DNA of 64,000 nucleotides from JBNKFQ01 sp050289385 (GTDB lineage: Bacteria > Pseudomonadota > Gammaproteobacteria > Pseudomonadales > Porticoccaceae). Shown piece by piece: positions 46,241 through 55,675 of the stretch; the first letter of the stretch is position 1, and the number at the start of each line of letters is the position of its first letter. The notes under the pieces were generated by a model. It saw only the letters and a list, made by a program, of their open reading frames with translations, made no database searches and was not told the origin of the DNA. The translations under genes and the position numbers were made by a program. The stretch is taken from assembly GCA_050289385.1 (NCBI GenBank), contig JBNKFQ010000134.1:1-64000 (forward strand). The letters are read 5' to 3'.

Positions 46241-47869
46241 TTATTTGCATTGTTTGTGTTGCAATGCCTTGCCAGCATACACGCCGGTAACCTCTCCGTT
46301 ATCCACTGCGGCAGAGCCATTGACAAACAGGTATTTGACACCGGTCGATTGTTGTTCCGGTTCTGTAAAGGTAGCACGTGCCTTAAACTTGTCTGGATCA
46401 AAAACCAGAATATCTGCGGTCAACCCTTCGCGCAAAAATCCTCTGTCACACAAGTCAAATGTTTCTGCAGCCAGACCGGCGCTCCGATATATGAATTCCG
46501 GAACGGGCATAAGTTGCCGCTGCTTGACATAAACATCGTACTTTCGGGGAAAGCTGCCATTTTTGCGAGGGTGGCCGGTAAAGGCGCCGTCCGAGCTGGT
46601 CATAACCCAGGGTTGCGACATAAAACGTTCAATGTCTTTTTCGTTCATGTTAAACGACGTTAGCCCGGCGTCTCCCTGAAGAACAATTTCAATAGACGCT
46701 GCGACCGGGTCGTCGTCAAATTCTTTGGCCACTTCTGCCAGCGTCATACCAACCCATGCATCGGGCCCCTTGGTAATCAACAGCGATTCCGGCCCCCCGC
46801 GGCGTCGTATATTTTCGGACATATCGGCTCGCAAACGCTTTTTCAGCTTCGGGTCTTGCAGTCTTTGGTGTACGCGTTCGATCGATTCTGTTCTTGCCCA
46901 CTTGGGCAAAATAGCCGCGCCCACCGACGTTTGAGATGCTCGCCAGGGGTATTGATCTGCGGTGATTGAGTGCCCCGACATGATAGCGGCATTGATACGT
47001 TCGGTGACCTGCTGACTGTAGCCCCAAACGTCAACACCCAAAGCTTTAATATGGGCGATGTGGACAGGAGCGCCACTCTCTTTACCGATACGTAATGCTT
47101 CATCAATTGCGTCGATCAAACCGACGGTGTATGAACTTTCGTCACGAATATGGCTTTCATATACCCCCCCGGCTGCAGCGGCAACTTTTGCCAGTTCAAC
47201 GATCTCTTCAGTTTTTGAAAATTCTCCGGGTGTGTAAAACAGGCCTGCGGACAGGCCAAATGCGCCATCAGACATGGCTTGCCTGACAATGTTGCGCATT
47301 TTGTCCAGTTCCTGAGGGGTAGGCGCTCGATCTGCCAGCCCCATGATGCTTTCGCGTAACACGTTGTGTCCGATAAACAGAGCGGCATTGGTGCCGATGC
47401 CGGAATTGGTAAATGTTTCCCTGGCCTTTTTGTTATTTAAAGCTCCTCCACCGTCGTTGCCCACGAACACAGTAGTCACGCCTTGTGTCAAATAGTTGGC
47501 ATTTAGCCGTCTTTCATCACTTGGGAAGCTGTCCAGAGTGTGGGTGTGGGGGTCGATAAAGCCTGGTGTAACCACCAGTCCATTGGCGTCAACAATCCGT
47601 TTTGCGGCAAAGTTCTTTTTTCCAGGTTCACCGACAAATACAATTTCCCCATTTCGCCAAGCGATATCAAGTTTCCGACCTTCGCTGTTTTTGTCGCCAA
47701 TATATACGGTGCCATCGGTGACAAGTACATCAACATGAATCAAATTGGAAGCTATTGTATCTGTCTCCTGACTTTCGCAGGCTGCGAGTGCCAGTGCGGC
47801 AATGAGTGTCACGCCGCTTGGTACAATGACTTTTTTCAAAGTTTCTGATGTTTTGCGCAGGCAATTCAT
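46241..47869 (-). CDS. N-acyl-D-amino-acid deacylase family lipoprotein
   Basis: 542 residues. Lipobox LAAC gives a lipid-anchored Cys31. The amidohydrolase metal motif HTHTLD starts at His108 in PGFIDPHTH. Further ligand regions are YESHIRDESS, HIAHIKALG and TSSDGAFTGHP. It should cleave N-acyl-D-amino acids or similar D-configured amides at the periplasmic face. The start ATG overlaps the stop of the upstream serine hydrolase gene by 4 nt, so they are translationally coupled. It is a paralogue of the HxH-less protein encoded convergently. Confidence 0.9.
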   Translation of the reverse strand: MNCLRKTSETLKKVIVPSGVTLIAALALAACESQETDTIASNLIHVDVLVTDGTVYIGDKNSEGRKLDIAWRNGEIVFVGEPGKKNFAAKRIVDANGLVVTPGFIDPHTHTLDSFPSDERRLNANYLTQGVTTVFVGNDGGGALNNKKARETFTNSGIGTNAALFIGHNVLRESIMGLADRAPTPQELDKMRNIVRQAMSDGAFGLSAGLFYTPGEFSKTEEIVELAKVAAAAGGVYESHIRDESSYTVGLIDAIDEALRIGKESGAPVHIAHIKALGVDVWGYSQQVTERINAAIMSGHSITADQYPWRASQTSVGAAILPKWARTESIERVHQRLQDPKLKKRLRADMSENIRRRGGPESLLITKGPDAWVGMTLAEVAKEFDDDPVAASIEIVLQGDAGLTSFNMNEKDIERFMSQPWVMTSSDGAFTGHPRKNGSFPRKYDVYVKQRQLMPVPEFIYRSAGLAAETFDLCDRGFLREGLTADILVFDPDKFKARATFTEPEQQSTGVKYLFVNGSAAVDNGEVTGVYAGKALQHKQCK

Positions 47870-49314
47870 TTTACACGCTCTACCTTGATGGTTCCCATTC
47901 GGTCAGCAGTTATAACCAATGTGTCTTTGCTGCCATTTGCAGCGGGTTGGAAATCCACAGGTATCTTGCTGGCGCCATTATTTCTGGAGATATAAAAAGT
48001 ATTTTTACCGGTGGCATTCAGCGTATCCCAGTCAGCGTATCCGCGGCGCAGCTGCAATGTGCCATTTTTAATGCGCACTCGGAATATGCTGTCCAGTTCG
48101 CTGCTGTAGTAGTCTCCGACCAGCCGTTGCGACTCGGAATTGGTCGGTTGATATTGTGCTATTTTTTCGGGTTGTTTAGCGGGTTCATCAGGTGTAACGT
48201 TTTTGCTCTCACTGTTGCCGTCAAAGAGGTATATGTCGGTTACTTTTTTCAGTAATTCGCGCGGGTTAATAGATGATGAGTTGCAGAGTGCAACAGCAGC
48301 ATAATTTTTTTCCGGAATACGCATGTAATGTGCTCGATAACCAAATGAACCGCCTGAGTGACTGACTACTTTTAATCCGCGATAACTGTTGTGCATCAGG
48401 CCAAAACCGTATTGGCCCTCCTTGCCAATATCAAAGCCAGGCTCCAGAAATTGTGGTATCAAGTCATTGGAACCATCTTCCAGCTTGTTGTTTTCAAAAT
48501 TTGCGTTCCACTTAACCATGTCTTTTACCGTGGTATGCAAACCGCCGCTACCTACCAAATCAAAACTGGACCAGGCCATTTCCCAGGATTCGTCAGGTTT
48601 TTTTTGATGGCCGATAGCGCGATTTTTTACGATCATTTTGTGGTCATCGTGAAAATGGGAATTGTTCATGTCCAGGGGGGTAAATATAAATTTCTGTGCA
48701 AATTCTCGCATGGTTTTTCCGGTGGTTCGTTCGATTAAAAAGCTCATCAATATATAGCCGCTATTGGAATAGGACCACTCGGTACCTGGTTCAAACATCA
48801 ATGATTTTTGTCTGGCTATGAGGTCGAGAATCTGGTCTGGTGGAAAGTAGTTCGACATGGATCGTCCAGACATGCTCCAGATGGCAAAATAATCGCGTAA
48901 ACCACTGGTGTGTTGAATCAGGTTTTTTATGGTGATGGTTTTGCCGTAATCGGGGATTTCGGGGAAAAATTTTCGAATGTCGTCGTCCAGTGAAAAATAT
49001 CCCTGACGTGCCGCCAGCAAGGTGGCCATTGCTGCAAAGTGTTTTGAGGTTGAAGCAATATAAAATACTGTGTCAGGTGTGATTGGAACATTGTGCTCCA
49101 GATTGGCCATGCCATAACCATTTGCGTATTCAAGTTTGTTGTTGAGTATTACGCCCGCGGCACAGCCTGGAGAGCCATTGTTGTCCCATTTTTTAAATAT
49201 CGCGTCCATAGCTCTGTGACGATCAATATTTTGCCCGTCTTGTGCGGCGCAGGACATGGAAGCAATGAATAAAAAAGCAACAACAGTAGTGGTGAATCTA
49301 TATATATGTTTCAC
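47866..49314 (-). CDS. Serine beta-lactamase-like hydrolase, operon with D-aminoacylase
   Basis: 482 residues from GTG 49314, chosen because CTGGAGAG lies just upstream and a signal peptide (VKHIYRFTTTVVAFLFIASM) follows; the frame is open to 49497 without a signal. The nucleophile motif is STSK (Ser88-Lys91), the Tyr motif YSNSG near 180, and HSGGSF near 305. A C-terminal lipocalin-like domain ends the protein. Related enzymes include D-aminopeptidases and D-amino-acid esterases, which fits the coupled D-aminoacylase gene. It is paralogous to the hydrolase at 16611-18101. Confidence 0.9.
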   Translation of the reverse strand: MKHIYRFTTTVVAFLFIASMSCAAQDGQNIDRHRAMDAIFKKWDNNGSPGCAAGVILNNKLEYANGYGMANLEHNVPITPDTVFYIASTSKHFAAMATLLAARQGYFSLDDDIRKFFPEIPDYGKTITIKNLIQHTSGLRDYFAIWSMSGRSMSNYFPPDQILDLIARQKSLMFEPGTEWSYSNSGYILMSFLIERTTGKTMREFAQKFIFTPLDMNNSHFHDDHKMIVKNRAIGHQKKPDESWEMAWSSFDLVGSGGLHTTVKDMVKWNANFENNKLEDGSNDLIPQFLEPGFDIGKEGQYGFGLMHNSYRGLKVVSHSGGSFGYRAHYMRIPEKNYAAVALCNSSSINPRELLKKVTDIYLFDGNSESKNVTPDEPAKQPEKIAQYQPTNSESQRLVGDYYSSELDSIFRVRIKNGTLQLRRGYADWDTLNATGKNTFYISRNNGASKIPVDFQPAANGSKDTLVITADRMGTIKVERVK

Positions 49315-49571
49315 GGAACTCTCCAGCGAAAAGTGATGTGGAAGTTTGCAGGGAACAGTACGAGGTTTTCTCGAGATTGAATAGCATTCCCTGTGGCTGC
49401 ACAAATGATTTATTTTCTTTTTGGTATGAGAATATCTCATGTCAAAATCAAGTCGAACGGGGCTTTGCCAATAGTCAGCAAGGCAGCTCGGGATCAAGAG
49501 AGTGGCGGGGTATCAGCCGGTGTTTTAACGCGAAATTTGCAGGTAAACGGTTTTGGCTTTAATTGAATGAT

Positions 49572-50864
49572 CTATTCTTCGAGTGAAGTTGATTTCTCAG
49601 TGGTAAGAATACTGCGGCCACGGGCCTTGATAATTCGCTTGTTATCCAGTAACACCGTTTCAAATCGATAATTGCCGATGGCGAAACACACATTGTTGTC
49701 AGGAATATTTTCCAGCACTTCCAAAGCGAGCCCATTCAGCGTTTTGGGGCCATCTGTTGGCAGATTCCAGTCAGTTGCCTTGTTTATATCGCGGATAGTG
49801 GCACCGCCATCAATCAAAAACTTGCCTTTTTTCTCGCAAATAATCTGATCGTCGGCTTCTTCGGCCTGGTTGGTGGTAAATTCCCCAACGATTTCCTCGA
49901 GAATATCTTCCAGTGTCACCAGGCCCTGCACCTCTCCATATTCGTCTACCACAAGCCCGCTTCTGCGCCGTTGTATTCGAAAGTTAACCAGCTGTGTGTG
50001 CAGTGGCGTGTTTTCGGGCACAAAGTACGGGTCTACAGCAAACCGTTTGATCGCCGCCTTGGTCAGTTTGCCGGCTCCGCCGCGCAGCAATCGGCTGACC
50101 TTGCGAATGTGAAGAATACCAACAGCATTGTTAATATCACCTTTGTAAACCGGCAAGCGGGTGTAGGCGCTGTTAACCATCTGTTCGGTAAGCTTTTCCA
50201 GGCTGTCGTCCAGGTCCAGGCCAACAATTTCATTGCGGGGAACCATAATATCGTCGACGGTGACGTCTTCAAGTTCCAGGATATTGAGCAGCATACCCTG
50301 ATGACCGGTGGGAATGTTGCCGCTCGATTCGTCCACCACTGTGCGCAGTTCATCTCTGCTCAGGGCATCGTCGCTCACTTTGCTCGGGTCAACGCCAAAC
50401 AGCTTTACCAGACCGTTTGATACATGGTTAACAATCCAGACCAGTGGATAAAGCAGTTTGAGCAAAGGGCGTAATATTATACTGGCAGGAAAGGCAACTT
50501 TTTCCGGGTGCAATGCCGCGATAGTTTTGGGGGTAACCTCTGAAAAGATCAGCAGCAGTAGAGTGAGAACACCAGTGGCAATGTAAACTCCGGCGTCTCC
50601 ATACAGGCGCATGGCAATAACGGTAGCTATGGCAGAGGCAAGGATATTGACCGCATTGTTGCCGATCAGAATGACGCCAATCAGACGGTCCGGACGATCC
50701 AGCAGTTTGCTGACGCGACGCGCGCCCCGATGCTTTTTCTTCAAATGCTTCAAGCGATAACGATTGAGCGCCATCATGCCGGTTTCAGAGCTGGAGAAGA
50801 AGGCAGAGCAGAGCAACAGAAAAGCAAGCAGACTAAAAAGTAACCAAAGGGGGCTATCGTTCAA
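49572..50864 (-). CDS. CNNM/CorC-type membrane protein with CBS domains
   Basis: 430 residues. A DUF21 membrane domain with about four helices covers 1-190 (LFSLLAFLLLCSAFFSSSETGMMALNRYRLKHL is its start region), followed by two CBS domains (about 205-330, MVPRNEIVGLDLDDSLE) and a CorC_HlyC domain at the C-terminus. This layout is the HlyC/CorC or YfjD/CNNM family, linked to magnesium or divalent cation efflux. It precedes the ypjD-ffh region, its usual place in gammaproteobacteria, and is transcribed in the same direction as ypjD with a 98-bp gap. Confidence 0.92.
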   Translation of the reverse strand: MNDSPLWLLFSLLAFLLLCSAFFSSSETGMMALNRYRLKHLKKKHRGARRVSKLLDRPDRLIGVILIGNNAVNILASAIATVIAMRLYGDAGVYIATGVLTLLLLIFSEVTPKTIAALHPEKVAFPASIILRPLLKLLYPLVWIVNHVSNGLVKLFGVDPSKVSDDALSRDELRTVVDESSGNIPTGHQGMLLNILELEDVTVDDIMVPRNEIVGLDLDDSLEKLTEQMVNSAYTRLPVYKGDINNAVGILHIRKVSRLLRGGAGKLTKAAIKRFAVDPYFVPENTPLHTQLVNFRIQRRRSGLVVDEYGEVQGLVTLEDILEEIVGEFTTNQAEEADDQIICEKKGKFLIDGGATIRDINKATDWNLPTDGPKTLNGLALEVLENIPDNNVCFAIGNYRFETVLLDNKRIIKARGRSILTTEKSTSLEE

Positions 50865-50962
50865 GGAGGGACTAACCTCGTATTCTTATGGGAGGGGTAT
50901 GTTGAGGCGAGTTGGCTCACAGGTCAATGCCCGGGACGCAAAAACATGTATATGGTCGGTAT

Positions 50963-51760
50963 TCAGCTCAGCAATATTTCCAGCACAAACTTACTGCCCC
51001 AATAGGCGAGTACCATGGCCGCAAAGCCGCCCAGAGTCCAGCGGATAGCCTTGTTGCCGCGCCAGCCGAGCTGGTGACGGCCCCACAGCAAAACTGCGTA
51101 GATTAGCCAGGCTGCGAGAGAAAATACGGTTTTATGAACCAGGTGTTGGGCGAACATGTCTTCGAACAGCCACAGCCCAGACAGTAGTGAGGCAGTCAAC
51201 AGCGCAACACCGGCCCAGAGTACTTCAAACAACAGTTCTTCCATGGTTTCCAGGGGCGGCAGTGCATTTATCCAGCCCTTGAGGTGCTTGTGGCGCAGTT
51301 GCCAGTTCTGAAAGGCCAGGAGGAGGGCTTGCAGTGCAGCAATGGTCAGCAAACTGTAAGAGAGAATGGATATCAACACGTGTATACCCACGCCAAAGGC
51401 CAGTGTGGCGCGCGGTTCGCTACTGCTGCCAGCCTGCAAGGCTATTGCCAGCACCAGTACTGAAAAAGGCGATAAAAACAGAAACAGGTTATGGGCTGGT
51501 TTGCGCATGCTACTCAACAGCACAATCACATTGACCATAAACAGAATCGCCGCGCTGCTGCGCCACAGGCTGAAATCAAAGCCGCTGGTACTAACTACCA
51601 ACTGCCAGCCAGCCAAACCGTGCAAGGCGATGGCACAAGCTACCAGCCACAGTAATGGCTGGCGTTTCAGATTGTCTGGTTGGCGCAGTTGCAAAGCCTG
51701 GTACACAAGGGCGCTAATGTAAAATGCGATAGCTCCGCCGCCAGCGTAAAGGGTACTCAT
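50963..51760 (-). CDS. ypjD: YpjD/CcsA-like inner membrane protein
   Basis: 265 residues from ATG 51760, where the first helix begins (STLYAGGGAIAFYISALVYQ); the frame is open further up but overlaps the ffh promoter. Eight hydrophobic helices are visible. The family belongs to the cytochrome c assembly (CcsA/CcmC/ResC) group, and the WAxxL-like WAGVALL segment near 200 and conserved His residues near helices agree. Its role in gammaproteobacteria is not settled. It is divergent from ffh, its conserved neighbour. Confidence 0.87.
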   Translation of the reverse strand: MSTLYAGGGAIAFYISALVYQALQLRQPDNLKRQPLLWLVACAIALHGLAGWQLVVSTSGFDFSLWRSSAAILFMVNVIVLLSSMRKPAHNLFLFLSPFSVLVLAIALQAGSSSEPRATLAFGVGIHVLISILSYSLLTIAALQALLLAFQNWQLRHKHLKGWINALPPLETMEELLFEVLWAGVALLTASLLSGLWLFEDMFAQHLVHKTVFSLAAWLIYAVLLWGRHQLGWRGNKAIRWTLGGFAAMVLAYWGSKFVLEILLS

Positions 51761-51881
51761 CGATTGTGATTCTTGTTTCCGTTTGAAAGGCCCAAGTTTG
51801 GCATAGAATGCAGCCAGACGTAAGTCAGTGATACCTGTGAGCAAGAGTGGCTTCAAGTTCTCTCGTCTTGTGCTTCGTGTT

Positions 51882-51890
51882 TGTTATACT
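51882..51890 (+). promoter_or_regulatory. Extended -10 promoter of ffh
   Basis: TGTTATACT fits an extended -10 (TGnTATAAT). No strong -35 is seen 17 bp upstream, as expected for extended -10 promoters. The predicted transcription start is about 30 nt upstream of the ffh start codon. Confidence 0.5.
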
Positions 51891-51926
51891 CCTGCTCCTC
51901 AAAACCTGACGGATAGTGGCAATTTC

Positions 51927-53336
51927 ATGGCGATGTTTGAGAGTTTGAGTGACCGTCTGGCCCGGACGCTAAAAAAGGTAACCGGCAAGGCCCGGCTTTC
52001 TGAAGACAATATCAAGGATACCCTGCGTGAAGTGCGTATGGCGCTGCTCGAGGCAGATGTCGCCTTGCCAGTGGTCAAACAGTTTATCGAACAGGTCAAG
52101 CTGCGTGCGGTGGGGCAGGAAGTCAGCCGCAGTCTGAATCCTGGCCAGCAGTTCCTGAAAATTGTTCAGCACGAACTGCAGCTCACCATGGGTGAGAAAA
52201 ACGAGTCCCTTAACCTTGCAGTCAGGCCGCCTGCGGTAATCCTGATGGCGGGTTTACAAGGGGCAGGTAAAACCACCTCTGTGGCCAAATTGGCGCGCTA
52301 TCTGCAAGAGCGTGAGAAGAAAAAAGTAATGGTGGTGAGCGCCGACGTATATCGCCCTGCCGCTATCAAACAGCTGGAAACCCTGGCTGCAGAGATTGGG
52401 GTGGAATGTTTTCCCAGTACAGTAGAGCAAAAACCGCTGGCTATTGCTTCTGATGCGCTAGCGGCTGCCCGTGGCAATCATGCCGATGTGCTGATTGTGG
52501 ATACCGCAGGTCGATTGCATATTGATGACGTGCTGATGGACGAGATTCAGCAGTTGCACAGGGCATTAAATCCGGTTGAAACCCTGTTTGTCATCGACGC
52601 CATGATAGGTCAGGACGCGGTCAATACAGCACGTGCCTTCAACGACGCACTGGCGCTTACCGGTGTCGTGCTTACCAAGATCGACGGCGATGCTCGCGGC
52701 GGTGCGGCACTGTCGGTACGCCAGGTTACGGGCAAACCCGTCAAGTTTCTCGGGGTTGGCGAAAAAACGGATGCCCTGGAGCCGTTTCACCCGGATCGTA
52801 TTGCATCGCGCATTCTCGGCATGGGCGATGTGCTCAGCCTGATTGAAGAAGTTGAGCAAAAGGTTGATCGGCAAAAAGCTGAAAAGCTGGTAAAAAAAGT
52901 TCAAAAGGGCAAACGCTTCGACCTGGAAGATTTGCGCGACCAGCTACAGCAAATGCAAAACATGGGCGGTATGGCCGGAATGCTGGAAAAGCTGCCTGGC
53001 ATGGGCAACGTCGGTCAGATGATGGAGCAGGCTAACGCTGGCAAGCAATTCAAGGTCATGGAATCTGTTATCAACTCCATGACACCGGCTGAGCGTCGCA
53101 ACCCGGACATTCTTAACGGTTCCCGCAAACGCCGTATTACCCTCGGTTCTGGCACCACGATTCAGGATCTCAATCGTCTGCTGAAGCAGCATAAGCAAAT
53201 GGCCAAGATGATGAAAAAGATGAAGGGACCGGGTATGGCGAACATGATGCGTGGTCTGGGTGGCATGATGCCGCCCGGGGGTATGGGAGGCGGTATGCCA
53301 CCTGGAGGCCTGCCACCCGGTATGAGGCGCAGGTAG
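51927..53336 (+). CDS. ffh: Signal recognition particle protein Ffh
   Basis: About 470 residues from ATG 51927 (ATG 51933 is equally possible). The N domain covers about 1-90 and the G domain about 95-295 with GLQGAGKTT, DVYRPAAIKQL, DTAGRLHID and TKIDGDARGGAAL. The C-terminal M domain (about 320-440) is methionine-rich for binding signal peptides and 4.5S RNA, and ends in a Gly/Pro/Met tail of GGMP-type repeats. It directs ribosomes making membrane proteins to FtsY. The upstream open frame to 51828 overlaps ypjD and lacks a ribosome site. Confidence 0.97.
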   Translation: MAMFESLSDRLARTLKKVTGKARLSEDNIKDTLREVRMALLEADVALPVVKQFIEQVKLRAVGQEVSRSLNPGQQFLKIVQHELQLTMGEKNESLNLAVRPPAVILMAGLQGAGKTTSVAKLARYLQEREKKKVMVVSADVYRPAAIKQLETLAAEIGVECFPSTVEQKPLAIASDALAAARGNHADVLIVDTAGRLHIDDVLMDEIQQLHRALNPVETLFVIDAMIGQDAVNTARAFNDALALTGVVLTKIDGDARGGAALSVRQVTGKPVKFLGVGEKTDALEPFHPDRIASRILGMGDVLSLIEEVEQKVDRQKAEKLVKKVQKGKRFDLEDLRDQLQQMQNMGGMAGMLEKLPGMGNVGQMMEQANAGKQFKVMESVINSMTPAERRNPDILNGSRKRRITLGSGTTIQDLNRLLKQHKQMAKMMKKMKGPGMANMMRGLGGMMPPGGMGGGMPPGGLPPGMRRR

Positions 53337-53404
53337 GGCGTTCGCCTGACGTTTGAAGGCTGGGGTAAGCGGCGCGAAGAGTGGTTTTTGCCTTCTTGTT
53401 TTTG

Positions 53405-53418
53405 AACTTCCAACTTCC
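53405..53418. repeat. Two-unit heptamer repeat (AACTTCC)
   Basis: Two AACTTCC units, the reverse-strand form of the TTGGAAG family, in the 216-bp gap between ffh and rpsP. A possible -10 (TACAAT, 53431-53436) for the rpsP operon lies just after it, so the repeat overlaps the likely -35 region. Confidence 0.6.
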
Positions 53419-53552
53419 AGCTCTTTCACGTACAATGTCGCGCCTTTCATGGGCCTGCCAGGGTTTGACCCGGTTTAGATCGAGGTTGAGCTGGCAGTCC
53501 TCTTATTTAAATACGCCATCTAATGGCACGTTAAGACAGGAAGAACAGTTAC

Positions 53553-53801
53553 ATGGTAACCATTCGTCTGGCACGTGGCGGCTCCAAAAAGCGCCCGTTT
53601 TACCACCTGACCGTCGCTGACAGCCGCAACGCTCGCAATGGCCGGTTTATCGAGCGCGTAGGTTTCTTTAACCCGGTTGCGCGCGGTAATGAAGAACGCC
53701 TGCGCGTTGATCTGGACCGTGTTAATCACTGGGTAGGACTGGGGGCGCAAACCTCAGAGCGCGTTGCCCGGTTGGTTAAAGAGGCTGCCAAGCAAGCTTG
53801 A
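53553..53801 (+). CDS. rpsP: 30S ribosomal protein S16
   Basis: 82 residues, the normal size. MVTIRLARGGSKKRPFY is the family start, followed by VADSRNARNGRFIERVGFFNP. First gene of the rpsP-rimM-trmD-rplS operon. Its stop overlaps the rimM start by one base (TGATG). Confidence 0.98.
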   Translation: MVTIRLARGGSKKRPFYHLTVADSRNARNGRFIERVGFFNPVARGNEERLRVDLDRVNHWVGLGAQTSERVARLVKEAAKQA

Positions 53802-54388
53802 TGGCAGGTATTGTGCCGACAGGGGACAACCCGGAACAACAAAGGGTAACCGTCGGGCGCATCGTATCTGTTTATGGCGTAAAGGGTTGGGTAAAGGTGT
53901 TGTCCTATACCGAGCCCGGTGAAAATATTTTCGGATATTGCCCCTGGTGGTTAAAAACCCCCGGGGGTTTTCGCAGTCTGGAAATCGACGATTATCGCTG
54001 GCAGGGCAAGGGCCTGATTGCCCATATTGCGGGTGTTGACGATCGCGATAAAGCGCGAACGTACTGTCAGCAAGATATTGTCGTGGACAAGGCGCAGTTT
54101 CCCGAACTGGGAGACAATGACTATTACTGGCACCAGTTGCAAGGTTTGACTGTCGTTACCGTTTTTCACGGTAAAGAAAGCGATACCAGGGATTCAGGGG
54201 CAGAAAGGGTAGTCCTGGGGAAAGTTACACAGTTGCTGGAAACCGGCGCCAATGATGTGCTGGTGGTGGCCGGTGACGCCAATAGTCTGGATCGCCGTGA
54301 ACGACTGGTCCCCTACGTTGATCAGTTTGTGCGCAAGGTAGATCTGGACACCAGAGAGATTGAGGTAGATTGGGACCCGGACTTTTGA
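53801..54388 (+). CDS. rimM: Ribosome maturation factor RimM
   Basis: 195 residues from ATG 53801. The N-terminal RimM barrel (RITVGRIVSVYGVKGWVKV-type segment near 15-30) and C-terminal PRC barrel (DNDYYWHQLQGLTV and RERLVPYVDQFVRKVDLDTREI) are both present. It binds S19 in the 30S head and helps 16S rRNA processing. Coupled to rpsP by a one-base overlap. Slightly long because of an insert near 120-130 (GKESDTRDSGAERV). Confidence 0.96.
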   Translation: MAGIVPTGDNPEQQRVTVGRIVSVYGVKGWVKVLSYTEPGENIFGYCPWWLKTPGGFRSLEIDDYRWQGKGLIAHIAGVDDRDKARTYCQQDIVVDKAQFPELGDNDYYWHQLQGLTVVTVFHGKESDTRDSGAERVVLGKVTQLLETGANDVLVVAGDANSLDRRERLVPYVDQFVRKVDLDTREIEVDWDPDF

Positions 54389-54416
54389 TGTTGGCCGGTT
54401 CCCGGGAGACACGGCG

Positions 54417-55157
54417 GTGAAGATAGCACTGGTTACCTTGTTCCCCGAAATGTTTGCAGCGGTTACCGGCTACGGTGTTACCGGGCGGGCAGTGAGTAAC
54501 GGGTTGCTGGTGGTGGAGTACTTCAATCCCCGCGACTTTACCCGTGACCGACATCAAACGGTGGACGACCGGCCGTATGGAGGTGGTCCCGGCATGGTGA
54601 TGATGATCGAGCCGTTAAGGCAGGCGATATCAGCCGCGCGCCAGTGGCATGGAACTGATGATGTCAGGGTGATTTATCTGTCACCGCAGGGCAAGGTGCT
54701 CAATCAGGCCGGAGTGGATACCCTGGCCGCTGAAAGTAATTTGATATTGATTGCCGGTCGTTACGAGGGTATTGACGAGCGGTTAATAGAACTGGAAGTG
54801 GATGAGGAGTGGTCGATCGGAGACTACGTTCTCAGTGGCGGCGAATTGCCGGCGATGGTGCTGATGGATGCGCTGATTCGCAAGCTGCCTGGCGCACTGG
54901 GGCATGAGGATTCCGCGCAGGAAGATTCATTTGCCGCCGGATTGCTGGATTGCCCGCACTACACTCGTCCGGAACAGTATCAAGACAAGGTGGTGCCAGA
55001 GGCGTTGTTGTCTGGTAATCACGAAAGAATTCGACGCTGGCGCTTGCAACGCTCTCTTGAGAGAACGTTGATGAGACGGCCAGAGTTGCTGGAAGGCCTG
55101 GAGCTCGATGACGAGCAACAGGCGTTATTGGCGGAGATTCAGGAAAAACTGAATTGA
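54417..55157 (+). CDS. trmD: tRNA (guanine-N1-)-methyltransferase
   Basis: 246 residues from GTG 54417. A SPOUT-class methyltransferase that makes m1G37 in tRNAs. The trefoil knot region is clear: LSPQGKVLNQ, LIAGRYEGIDERLI, EEWSIGDYVLSGGELPAM, and the catalytic Asp region HEDSAQEDSF. Third gene in the conserved operon, 28 bp after rimM. Confidence 0.98.
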   Translation: MKIALVTLFPEMFAAVTGYGVTGRAVSNGLLVVEYFNPRDFTRDRHQTVDDRPYGGGPGMVMMIEPLRQAISAARQWHGTDDVRVIYLSPQGKVLNQAGVDTLAAESNLILIAGRYEGIDERLIELEVDEEWSIGDYVLSGGELPAMVLMDALIRKLPGALGHEDSAQEDSFAAGLLDCPHYTRPEQYQDKVVPEALLSGNHERIRRWRLQRSLERTLMRRPELLEGLELDDEQQALLAEIQEKLN

Positions 55158-55184
55158 AGCAGGCTGGCAAATGAAAGCCCCACC

Positions 55185-55210
55185 GGTCATTCCCGCGCAG
55201 GCGGGAATCC
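55185..55210. repeat. REP-like palindrome
   Basis: GGTCATTCCCGCG followed by CAGGCGGGAATCC is a near-perfect palindrome with the same core as 26151-26174. It sits between trmD and rplS inside an operon, about 30 bp after the trmD stop, where such elements can change relative expression by stabilising upstream mRNA. Confidence 0.85.
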
Positions 55211-55291
55211 TTATCGGCAAGGTTTTCCTCTTTGTGCAGCGCTACTCGACAAGGTGGCATGCCACCAAAACATACACATGAGGAGCAAATC

Positions 55292-55654
55292 ATGAGTGGT
55301 AAAAATCAAATCATTGCCGAGCTTGAAAAAGAGCAGATGGCAAAAGAGATTCCGGCCTTTAGTCCGGGAGATACAATAGTTGTTCAGGTAAAGGTAAAAG
55401 AGGGCAACCGCGAGCGTTTGCAGGCGTTTGAAGGTGTGGTTATCGGCAAGCGTAACCGTGCCTTGAACTCAGCCTTTACCGTTCGCAAGATTTCCAATGG
55501 CGTTGGTGTTGAGCGTACTTTCCAGACTTACAGTCCGCTTGTAGAAAGCATCAAGATCAAGCGTCGCGGTGATGTTCGCCAGGCCAAGCTGTACTACTTG
55601 CGTGAACTGTCTGGTCGCGCTGCGCGGATTAAAGAGAAGCTGGACGCTAAATAA
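55292..55654 (+). CDS. rplS: 50S ribosomal protein L19
   Basis: 120 residues from ATG 55292, preceded by GAGGAGCAA. Family motifs: FSPGDTIVVQVKVKEG, RLQAFEGVVIGKRNR, GVGVERTFQTYSP, KIKRRGDVRQAKLYYLR. It sits at the 30S-50S interface. The 134-bp gap from trmD is larger than usual and contains the REP-like palindrome. Confidence 0.98.
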   Translation: MSGKNQIIAELEKEQMAKEIPAFSPGDTIVVQVKVKEGNRERLQAFEGVVIGKRNRALNSAFTVRKISNGVGVERTFQTYSPLVESIKIKRRGDVRQAKLYYLRELSGRAARIKEKLDAK

Positions 55655-55675
55655 GTTCAGTTTTATCTGTTTGCC

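Noticed and set aside
54832..55293. 153-codon minus-strand frame containing a SRLRGND-type peptide
   Set aside because: That peptide is the usual translation of the REP-like palindrome; the frame is otherwise antisense to trmD.
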